Of a stretch of 64,000 nt of DNA, positions 25,651 to 33,372 are shown piece after piece; position 1 is the first letter of the stretch; each line of letters starts with the position of its first letter. This DNA is from LGRD01 sp031415135. GTDB taxonomy: Bacteria > Pseudomonadota > Gammaproteobacteria > Burkholderiales > Burkholderiaceae_C. The position numbers and the translations under genes are program-made. Where the stretch lies: positions 5,417-69,416 of the forward strand of contig JANORB010000226.1 in assembly GCA_031415135.1 (NCBI GenBank). Reading direction: 5' to 3'. The notes beneath the pieces were generated by a model that saw only the letters and a list, made by a program, of their open reading frames with translations, ran no database searches and was not told the DNA's origin.

Positions 25651-28081
25651 AACCCGCCTGCTTGAAAGCCATCACGGCCTGGTTGCGCAGGGTTCGCAAC
25701 AGCGACAACTCCTTCTCGCCCAGGTCGATGCCACCCGGCAGTGCCTTGTCGGCATAGATCATGGCGAAGGGTGCGCCCTTCATCAGCAGCGGCAGCAACA
25801 AGAACGCCGGGGCATTCACCGACTGCCGGTACCACGCCGGCAAACGGGCCGCGATGTTGGGCACGGTGGCGTCGCTGATCAGCGTGTCGGCGCCCTTGGC
25901 GCAGACGGCGGCGAACAAGTCGGTTCCGCCCTTGAGCACCACCTTGAAGGCTTTGGCGACATTGGCGGCGTCGTCGCCGAGGCCGAAGCGCCCGGTCAAC
26001 ATGTCGGTTTTCGGGTCGCGCAGGCAGAACACGATGCGCCGAAAGGCCATCGCCCGCAGCATCGTTTCGAGAATCATGTGCAACACCTGGTTGAGCTTGA
26101 AGCTCTCGACCATCGAATTGGTGATGTCCTGGATGCCGGCCGCCATCACCTCGGCGGCCTGCAGCGCCGGCGCTGGCCGCGGCGGCATCGGCAGCGTGGC
26201 CGCCAGCGCGTGGGTGGCCAGCGCAAGATCGACGTCGACGTCGACCTCGAGGACGGTGCCCGCCTCGGGGGCGTGCAGCAAGCGCGCCGCGCCCGACCCT
26301 GCCAGCGCGGGCAGTTTCATGACCTGGTTGAACTGGGCCAGTTTCTGGCGCGCGCGGCTCAGCGCATCCAGCATCTGCTGGGGCTTGAGATCGAGCGCGC
26401 GCGCGTAGCGTTCGGCAACGCTTCGCAACAGGCCTTCGGCCTGCGCGCCGGGGTGCGCCAGCAGCGTGTCGGCGAGTTCGTTGGCCAGGCAGGCGTGCAA
26501 TCGGGTTCGTTCGGCGGGGTTTTCGGGCGGCGTGCGGGGCGCGTCGCCCGCGCCCTTGCGCATGCAACGCTGCAGCGACGCCGGCAAGCTCCAGCTGTTG
26601 GCCACGCCCACCCCCAGGGCTTCGTAGCTCAGCCCCAGGATGTTCGTCGACGCCGTGGTTTCGCTGACCGCTGCCGATTCACCCGTGGCGGCGCGGCCGC
26701 CGGCGACCAGCTTGCGGATTTGCGCCGCTTCATCGGCGAGGTAGAACTGGGTCAGCATGCGGCCGAGGTTCTGGAACATCGCGCCGACGAACGCCTCTTC
26801 ACCGCCACGCGACGACGCGCACAGCTCACTCGCCACCGTCCCGGCCAACAGCGAACGCAGGTACTCCTCCTGCAGTTCGTTGGCATGCGCCTTGTCCTGC
26901 ATGTGCTCCAGAAAGACCAGGCTCATCGCCATGTTGCGAATGCCGGAAAAACCCACCAGCGCGACCGCGCGCGAGACGGTGCCGATGGAGCCGCCGCCGG
27001 CGTTGCCGTAGTGGGCCGTGTTGACCAGGCGCAGCAGTTTTTGGGTCAGCGCGACGTCTTTCAGAATTTCGCTCGACAGGCTGGCCAGGCTTTCGTTCTC
27101 GGAGTTGGCCACCCGCTGGATCCGCATCACCGACCCCGACAGCGCCGGAAAGTCGCTCTTGTTGCGCATGCGCCGCAACAGAAACTCCAGCGTGCCGCCA
27201 CTGCCCGCCGCGCCGGTGGACGGGCCCGGGTTCATCGCGCCGGCCGCAGGCTGGAGCCATTGCAGCAGCGCGAGCCGAAACGCGTCGGCGCTGGCGTGGC
27301 GCCGCAGCGGGTCGCGTGCGATCGCGCGCAACACCACAGCGCGCAGCCGATCGTCGACCTCGGCCACCATCCCGGCGGGCAGCTCGAAGTCTTCATCGGC
27401 AACGCGCCGCAGCGCCTTGAGCGGGTCGCGCTCATCATTGAGGCGCTTGCCGCTCAGCATTTCAGCCAGCACCAGGCCGGCGGCAAACACATCCATGCCC
27501 ACGCCAGGGGCGTGGCCCGCCGCCGCCTCCGGTGACATGTAGGCCGGTGTGCCCACCACCTCGGCCGTGTGCGCCGCATCGTGCAAGCGGGCAGCGATGC
27601 CGAAGTCCATCACCCGGGCGCGGCCGGCGCTGTCAAGCAAGATGTTCGAGGGCTTCAGGTCACGATGCACAACACCCGCCGCGTGCGCGGCCGACAGCGC
27701 TTCCAGCACGCCCAGCATCAGCGTGACGGCCTCGTGCACCGGCAATCCGCCGCGCTTGCGCAACAGCTCGGCAAGCGTGCCACCCGGCACCAGTTCGTAG
27801 ACAAGGTAGGGCTGCTGCTCGTGTTGATCGGCCTCGAACAGCGGCACGATGTGCGGGTGGGCCAGGCGGCTCACGCTGCGCGCTTCCTGCAGCCACTGAC
27901 TCACCAGCGGGCCGCGGGCGTCGGCGGCGCGGTGCAGCAACTTGATCGCCACCTCGCGTTCAAGCCGGGCGTCAAACCCGAGCCACACCGTGGCCTGGGC
28001 GCCTTTGCCGAGGATGCGGGTCAGCGTGAAGCGGCCGAAGGTGTTTGCGGGGGCCGCGCTGGCCGCGCTGGTATTGGACAC
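25649..28081 (-). CDS. Serine/threonine protein kinase with HDOD and GAF domains
   Basis: 810 aa. Residues 17-275 are a complete Hanks-type kinase: glycine loop ILGKGAQATV, VAIK lysine Lys47, catalytic HRDLKPSN (Asp141), DFG at 159-161 and APE-like SPEAAA. Residues about 303-505 are an HDOD domain (FPALSGSVMRIQRVANSE...), the degenerate HD-GYP relative found in signalling proteins. Residues about 645-800 resemble a GAF domain (ITNSMVESFKLNQVLHMIL ...). It should be a cytosolic signalling kinase. It follows a closely related but kinase-dead gene by 14 bp, so the two likely work together. The target is unknown. Confidence 0.88.
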   Translation of the reverse strand: MSNTSAASAAPANTFGRFTLTRILGKGAQATVWLGFDARLEREVAIKLLHRAADARGPLVSQWLQEARSVSRLAHPHIVPLFEADQHEQQPYLVYELVPGGTLAELLRKRGGLPVHEAVTLMLGVLEALSAAHAAGVVHRDLKPSNILLDSAGRARVMDFGIAARLHDAAHTAEVVGTPAYMSPEAAAGHAPGVGMDVFAAGLVLAEMLSGKRLNDERDPLKALRRVADEDFELPAGMVAEVDDRLRAVVLRAIARDPLRRHASADAFRLALLQWLQPAAGAMNPGPSTGAAGSGGTLEFLLRRMRNKSDFPALSGSVMRIQRVANSENESLASLSSEILKDVALTQKLLRLVNTAHYGNAGGGSIGTVSRAVALVGFSGIRNMAMSLVFLEHMQDKAHANELQEEYLRSLLAGTVASELCASSRGGEEAFVGAMFQNLGRMLTQFYLADEAAQIRKLVAGGRAATGESAAVSETTASTNILGLSYEALGVGVANSWSLPASLQRCMRKGAGDAPRTPPENPAERTRLHACLANELADTLLAHPGAQAEGLLRSVAERYARALDLKPQQMLDALSRARQKLAQFNQVMKLPALAGSGAARLLHAPEAGTVLEVDVDVDLALATHALAATLPMPPRPAPALQAAEVMAAGIQDITNSMVESFKLNQVLHMILETMLRAMAFRRIVFCLRDPKTDMLTGRFGLGDDAANVAKAFKVVLKGGTDLFAAVCAKGADTLISDATVPNIAARLPAWYRQSVNAPAFLLLPLLMKGAPFAMIYADKALPGGIDLGEKELSLLRTLRNQAVMAFKQAG

Positions 28082-28095
28082 GGCGGGTCTCAGCC

Positions 28096-29967
28096 TCAGG
28101 CGGGCGTGCGCAGCGGGGGGCTCGCGTGCGCCGGAACAGGCGGCGCCGGCAGCGCGGGCTCGGCATCGCGCGGCCCGGCCACACCACCCAGGCGTATCGT
28201 CTCGCGGGCGCTCTGAACCGCATCCTGAACGTCACGCAAATTGATCTTGAGGGCGCGCGCATAGCGCTGCGCAATCACGTCGAGTGCGCGGATCGCGCGC
28301 GCCGGCGGCAACTGGCTGATCGCGTCGACCACCTCGTTGGCGGCGCTGGCGGTTTTGCACAGCGCGTCGATGTCGCTCTGGATCGAGCGCACGCGCTGGT
28401 CGACGGGGACGCGGTGGATCATTTGCGCCAGCTCGGGCCCCAGCCCCCAGTGGCGCGCCACGGCCGCGCCGACCTCGTCGAGGTCGACCCCCAGCACCGC
28501 GAACGATGCCGCCGCTTCACTCAGGGCCGGCGCGTCCGGCGCTTCGGGGGGAGCGGCGACGCCGGCGTCGGGGCGCGCGGTGAGCTGCTGGATCTGCTCG
28601 GCCTCTTCGGGAAAGTGGTACTGCACCATCAAGCGCCCGAGATTTTGCAGCAGCGTGATCAGGTAGATGACCTCCGGGTCGTAGCCGGCCGGGCGCAAGG
28701 CCTGGGCCACGCAGCCCGCCAGGCGAACCCGGTCCATCAAGCGTTTGAGGCCCAGCGCGGCCGATTCGCCCAGCGGCCCGGGCCAGCGGCGCAAGCCGTT
28801 GGCGGCCTGGCGCACCCCGTTGACGCCGAGCAGCGCAACGCTGCGCCGGATCGTCAGCACCGCGCCATTGCCGGCGGTCTGGGTGTTGCGCACCAGGGCG
28901 GAGTTGACCTGGCGCAGCAACTCCAGGCTGAGCGCCATGTCCTGCAGCAGTTCGCCCACCATCGCATCGGTGTGCTGGCCGTCCTTGGCGATCAGCCGCT
29001 CGACCTGCGCGCCCACGCCCGGCAATGCGGGAAGGTGGCCCACGCTGCGCAGCCGATCGAGCAACAGCGCAAGCGGGCCGCCGTTGTCTTCCGACTGGGT
29101 TTGCTGCCAGCCGGTCAACGCGCGCAGCAGGCTGCGGGCGTTCAGATAGCGCTGGCGCTCGTGGTTTGCGGTGCAGCGATTGGCGATGGCGCGCAACGCC
29201 ACCGGCACCGGGTGCGGCGTGGTCCAGGGCAAGTGCACGATCTCGCGTCCCATCGGCGCCATCCGGGCCATCACCCGGGCGGTGTCGGGCTGCTCCAGCG
29301 GCGCCAGGCCGGTCAGCAGCCGGTGCAGCAACAGGCCGCAGGCCAGCACGTCGCGTTCGGCGGCCCTGCGCTGGGCCATCAGGCCATGCGGATCGGACAG
29401 CGGTGCCTCCTGGGTCTCGGGCGGCGATTTGCCCAGCCGCGCTTCTTCGATGCCGCTCATGTCACCGGCGCTGGCCAGCGCCATCACGCGCAACACGCCC
29501 TGCTCGCTGACGATCAGGTTGTGCAACTGAAGATCGTTGTGCGAGCAACCCGATTCATGGGCGAAGGCCAGGCCGGCGAGCAGTTGGCAGAGCCAGCCCA
29601 CCGTCTCGGCCGGTGTCGGCGGCGGGTGCGAGGCCAGCCATTCGGCCAGCGTGATGCCGCAGTGGCGCTCGACCACCACATAGGGCCATTTGTCCTGGAC
29701 GCCGATCTCCAGCACCGGCGCCAGGCTGGGGTGTTGCAGCCGCGTGGCCTTGCGCGCTTCGCGGCTCCACAGCTCCAGCGCCACCGGGTCCGGCGGCTGC
29801 ACGCGCGGCACGCTGAGCATGACCTCCTGCGACACGCGCTTGTCGTAAGCCAGCCACACGCTCGTGCCGGCACTCTTGCCCAGCAGCTGGCGCAACCCAA
29901 AACGGCCGAACGCCCGCGCCGGAACATCGGCTCGGGTCGGGGGCTGGGGCGGTGCGGAAGTGAGCAT
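28096..29967 (-). CDS. Pseudokinase-HDOD protein
   Basis: 623 aa from the ATG at 29967; the frame runs to an ATG at 30051. The N-terminal 260 residues align with the downstream kinase (AFGRFGLRQLLGKSAGTSV versus NTFGRFTLTRILGKGAQATV), but catalytic residues are lost. The VAIK Lys is replaced (EVMLSVP), HRDLK is HNDLQ (residues 143-147), and DFG is ALA (163-165). Residues about 270-490 form an HDOD domain (LPALPGVGAQVERLIAKDG...). A GAF domain is absent; the C-terminal tail is Pro/Ala-rich. It probably acts as a scaffold or allosteric partner of the active kinase in the same operon. That role is inferred. Confidence 0.82.
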   Translation of the reverse strand: MLTSAPPQPPTRADVPARAFGRFGLRQLLGKSAGTSVWLAYDKRVSQEVMLSVPRVQPPDPVALELWSREARKATRLQHPSLAPVLEIGVQDKWPYVVVERHCGITLAEWLASHPPPTPAETVGWLCQLLAGLAFAHESGCSHNDLQLHNLIVSEQGVLRVMALASAGDMSGIEEARLGKSPPETQEAPLSDPHGLMAQRRAAERDVLACGLLLHRLLTGLAPLEQPDTARVMARMAPMGREIVHLPWTTPHPVPVALRAIANRCTANHERQRYLNARSLLRALTGWQQTQSEDNGGPLALLLDRLRSVGHLPALPGVGAQVERLIAKDGQHTDAMVGELLQDMALSLELLRQVNSALVRNTQTAGNGAVLTIRRSVALLGVNGVRQAANGLRRWPGPLGESAALGLKRLMDRVRLAGCVAQALRPAGYDPEVIYLITLLQNLGRLMVQYHFPEEAEQIQQLTARPDAGVAAPPEAPDAPALSEAAASFAVLGVDLDEVGAAVARHWGLGPELAQMIHRVPVDQRVRSIQSDIDALCKTASAANEVVDAISQLPPARAIRALDVIAQRYARALKINLRDVQDAVQSARETIRLGGVAGPRDAEPALPAPPVPAHASPPLRTPA

Positions 29968-30099
29968 CGGATCGAAGTGGGGAAACCTTGACCATTGAAA
30001 CGCCGGGCCTGGGTGCGTGATGGGCGGATCAGGTCGGCTTATCCACGCCATTTCCGCGCGACCCGGCGCTCGCGTCGGCGATTGCGCAACCCACCCGGA

Positions 30100-33000
30100 T
30101 CAGTCGACCTCGACCACCGCGCCGGCCCCGGTGATGAACGCGCAGCGAACCCGCTCTTGCGGCTGCAGGCGCTGCACCGCCTGCCGGTAGCGCAGCAGTT
30201 GCTGGCGATAGCCGGCCAGCGCGTCGGGATGGTGTTCGAGCTTGTAGTCCAGCACCCACCAGACGCGCTGACCGGCCTCGTCCAATGCCACCAGCCGGTC
30301 CAGCCGCAGCGGCTCGCCGGCGTCGCTGACCGGAACTTCATTGCCCGCCCACAGAAGCGCGGCGGCGTCAAAGAAGCGGGCGCATTCCGGGCTGTCCCAG
30401 ATGCGCCGGGCGATCCGCGCCACTTCGATGGCGGGCGCGCCGAACTCCTGCGCAGCGGCTTCAGCCAGAGAAATCAACGCCGGCGGGGAAGCGGCGTTGG
30501 GCTGGCTGGCCCACTCCAGCACCCGGTGCAGCGCCGAACCGAGCCGGGTGGAGAGGCTGTCGACCACCCGGCCGGCCACCGGCTGCGGCTCCGGCGTTGA
30601 GCCGGCCTGCGCAGCGCTCAGCCGGGGCAGTGTGAGGAGGGAGAACGAGCTTGCGGGCGGCTGCGGCGCGGCCCGTGCTTCGGCGGGCGCCGGCTCGGAG
30701 GCAATCCCCAGCGCCTCGATCCGCTGCCACCAGTTCAGGCCCGCGGACGGGTAGCGCGGCTCGGTCGCGCTGAACACCAGGCGCTCCTTCGCACGCGTCA
30801 TCGCCACGTACAGGCCATTGAGTTCTTCGCGCCGGCGCGCGGCCACCTCTTGTTGCCGCAGCGCGGCCAGCGACGGCGGGCAGCGCGCCTGCGACTCCGA
30901 ATACAGGAACGCGCAGCATGTCGGGTGCGCCATGTGCGCCGGCCAGTCGATCAGCAAGGTGGCGGTGTCCGGGTTCTGGGCCTCGGGGTCGCTGTCCATC
31001 ACAAAAACGACCCGCGCTTCGAGCCCCTTGGCGCCGTGGATGGTCAACAACTGAACCGCATCTCGCTGCGGCGCGACCGCCACTTCCAGGGCACGCTGCT
31101 TCAGCGCCCGCACAAACCGATAGGGTGTGGCATAGCGCCCGCCGTCGAGCGTCAGGGCCAGGCCGAGCAAGGCATCGATGGCGCTCAGCGCGGCGGCGCG
31201 ACGCTCGGCGGGAACGGTGGCCGCCACCCGCTCGCGCACCTCGCCCTGGTCGACGATGCGATCCAGCAGGTCGTGCGGTGGCAGTTGCGCGGCAGCGGCT
31301 TGCCATCCGCGCAGCAGGCCCCGGGCGCGCTCGATGGCCGGGCTCGAAGGCGCCGACGCCATCAAGGCGCGCCACCAACGGCCGTCGCCCGCCGCGGCCT
31401 GGGCGAGCCACACCAGATCGGCGTCATCGACACCGAACACCGGGCTGCGCAGCGCACGCGCGAGCGCCAGGTTCTGGCTCGGCGAGGCCAGCACGTCGAA
31501 CAGCGCCAGCAGGTCGAGCGCTTCAGCGGAATCGCCCAAGGCCAGTTTTTCCGGCGCGCCAAACGGCAGGTGCACGGCGGCCAGCGCGTCGGCCACCAGC
31601 CGCAGCGAAGCGCGCTTGCGAGCCAGCACGTGGATCTCGCCGGGCTGGGCCTGGCCTTGTTTCACCAGCGCCAGGATGGCGGCGGCGACCTGGCGCGCTT
31701 CGCGCATGCGCAGCACTTCCTCGGCTTCGCGCCGCGGCGTGCCAAGGCTGTCGCGCCAGGGCGGGCGTTCGGTGGCGGGTTGGGCGGGCCTGGGTGGCCG
31801 CGCGACGCGTGCCAAGGCCCGGACGCCAGCACCCGGCGTGGTGGCCAGTTCGGTGGTGTGGGCGCGGAATCCGGCGAATTCGCCCGCCGTTTGCGCCTGG
31901 TCGAACACGGCGTTCAAGCACGCCAGCACCGGTGGCGCATTGCGCCGCGTGTGATCGCACTCGAGCACCGACCCCGCCAGGCCGACGGCGACAAACTCGC
32001 GCGCGGCTTGAAAAACGCGCGGTTCGGCACGCCTGAATCGATAGATGCTTTGTTTCGGATCACCGACGATGAACACGCCCGGGGGCTGGTGCCCGCTGCC
32101 GCCTCCGCCCGCCCCCGCATACCCCGCAAGCCAGGCGTGCAAGGCGTGCCACTGCAGCGGGCTGGTGTCCTGGAACTCGTCGATCAACACCTGCCGGATG
32201 CGCGCGTCCAGCCGTTCCTGGACCCAGCCCGACAGGCTGGCGTCGCGCAACAGCGCCAGGGCACAACGCTCCAGATCGGCCATGTCGGCCAGGCCGTGTT
32301 CGCGCTTGTGGGCGGCAAACTCGGACAGCAGCACGCGGCTCAGTCGCACCATGCGCAAGTGTTCTTCATGCGCTTGCTGCTGGTCGCAAGCGCGCTGAAT
32401 CTGGTTCAGCAAAGCGACCAGTTCCGGCAGCCCGGGCGCGTCCAGCCGCTTGCGAAGTTCACCCTTGGTCAGCAGGGCGTCGCGGGCGGCGCTCAACATG
32501 TCGCGGCAATCCGGCCGCTGGGTGGCCTGCTCCAGCAAGGCGCCGCGCTGCTGGGGGATCGCGCCCTTTTGCCGGCCCAGCGTGCGGGCAACGTCCAACA
32601 GCAGCGCCTGCGCCGACGCATGGCCAAGCCGTTCGCTGGGGTGGTTCAGCGCGGCGAACTCCGGCGCTATCGTCGCACCGGCCGGCACGCTGGTCTCCAG
32701 CGTTCCGGCCGCGTCGGCGAGCTCGAACTCGATCCGCTTGTCCCAGGCCGCATCCAGCCATTTCTCCACCTGCGAGCGCCCGCGCGACAGCGTCAAGGTG
32801 TCGTGGTCGGCTCGCAGCGAGGCGTCCGCCAGCACACGAACCCGAAACCGCTGCAGCACGGCGCGCCGGTGATCGGAGATGTCCTCGATCAACTCCATGT
32901 CGGGCTGGAGCCGCAGTTCGGCCAGCAGGTCGCGTGGCGCGGCGCGCAACAGCTGCGAGAACCAGGCGTGGAACGTGAGGATTTCAACCGGCCGGCCGGC

Positions 33001-33372
33001 ACGCAGCAGGCGTTCGTGCAAGGCCGCCAACAGGGGGGCTGCGGCTTGCGCCTGCGCTGGGTTCAGCCCGCGTTGACACAGTGCCTCCACGCGCTCGGCC
33101 TCGGGGCAATCGGGTGAAGCGAATCGGGCCAGCCATTCATTCAGGCGCGAGCGCATTTCGCCGGCGGCCTTGCGGGTGAAGGTGATGGCCAGGATCTCGT
33201 GGGGCTGCACGCCATCGAGCAGGGCTCTGAGCACGCGCGACACCAGCATCCAGGTCTTGCCCGAGCCCGCGCAGGCTTCGACGACGACGCTGCGCGCGGG
33301 ATCGCAGGCCAGCGCATAGAAGGCGCCCCGGTCGATGAGCCGGCCGTCGACTCGGTAGGCCGGGCCGCTCAC
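30100..33372 (-). CDS. addA: Double-strand break repair helicase-nuclease AddA
   Basis: 1090 aa. UvrD-type SF1 helicase with Walker A ACAGSGKTWMLVSRVLRALL, motif Ia LAITFTRKAAGEM, motif II VLIDEFQDTSPLQW, motif III FIVGDPKQSIYRFR and late motifs TIHGAKGLEARVV and YVAMTRAKERLV. The C-terminus carries a PD-(D/E)XK nuclease (LRLDRLVAL then WVLDYKLEHH). The start is taken as the GTG at 33372, whose GTGA overlaps the addB stop; the frame extends to 33432. With AddB it resects double-strand ends for RecA loading, replacing RecBCD. Confidence 0.93.
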   Translation of the reverse strand: MSGPAYRVDGRLIDRGAFYALACDPARSVVVEACAGSGKTWMLVSRVLRALLDGVQPHEILAITFTRKAAGEMRSRLNEWLARFASPDCPEAERVEALCQRGLNPAQAQAAAPLLAALHERLLRAGRPVEILTFHAWFSQLLRAAPRDLLAELRLQPDMELIEDISDHRRAVLQRFRVRVLADASLRADHDTLTLSRGRSQVEKWLDAAWDKRIEFELADAAGTLETSVPAGATIAPEFAALNHPSERLGHASAQALLLDVARTLGRQKGAIPQQRGALLEQATQRPDCRDMLSAARDALLTKGELRKRLDAPGLPELVALLNQIQRACDQQQAHEEHLRMVRLSRVLLSEFAAHKREHGLADMADLERCALALLRDASLSGWVQERLDARIRQVLIDEFQDTSPLQWHALHAWLAGYAGAGGGGSGHQPPGVFIVGDPKQSIYRFRRAEPRVFQAAREFVAVGLAGSVLECDHTRRNAPPVLACLNAVFDQAQTAGEFAGFRAHTTELATTPGAGVRALARVARPPRPAQPATERPPWRDSLGTPRREAEEVLRMREARQVAAAILALVKQGQAQPGEIHVLARKRASLRLVADALAAVHLPFGAPEKLALGDSAEALDLLALFDVLASPSQNLALARALRSPVFGVDDADLVWLAQAAAGDGRWWRALMASAPSSPAIERARGLLRGWQAAAAQLPPHDLLDRIVDQGEVRERVAATVPAERRAAALSAIDALLGLALTLDGGRYATPYRFVRALKQRALEVAVAPQRDAVQLLTIHGAKGLEARVVFVMDSDPEAQNPDTATLLIDWPAHMAHPTCCAFLYSESQARCPPSLAALRQQEVAARRREELNGLYVAMTRAKERLVFSATEPRYPSAGLNWWQRIEALGIASEPAPAEARAAPQPPASSFSLLTLPRLSAAQAGSTPEPQPVAGRVVDSLSTRLGSALHRVLEWASQPNAASPPALISLAEAAAQEFGAPAIEVARIARRIWDSPECARFFDAAALLWAGNEVPVSDAGEPLRLDRLVALDEAGQRVWWVLDYKLEHHPDALAGYRQQLLRYRQAVQRLQPQERVRCAFITGAGAVVEVD

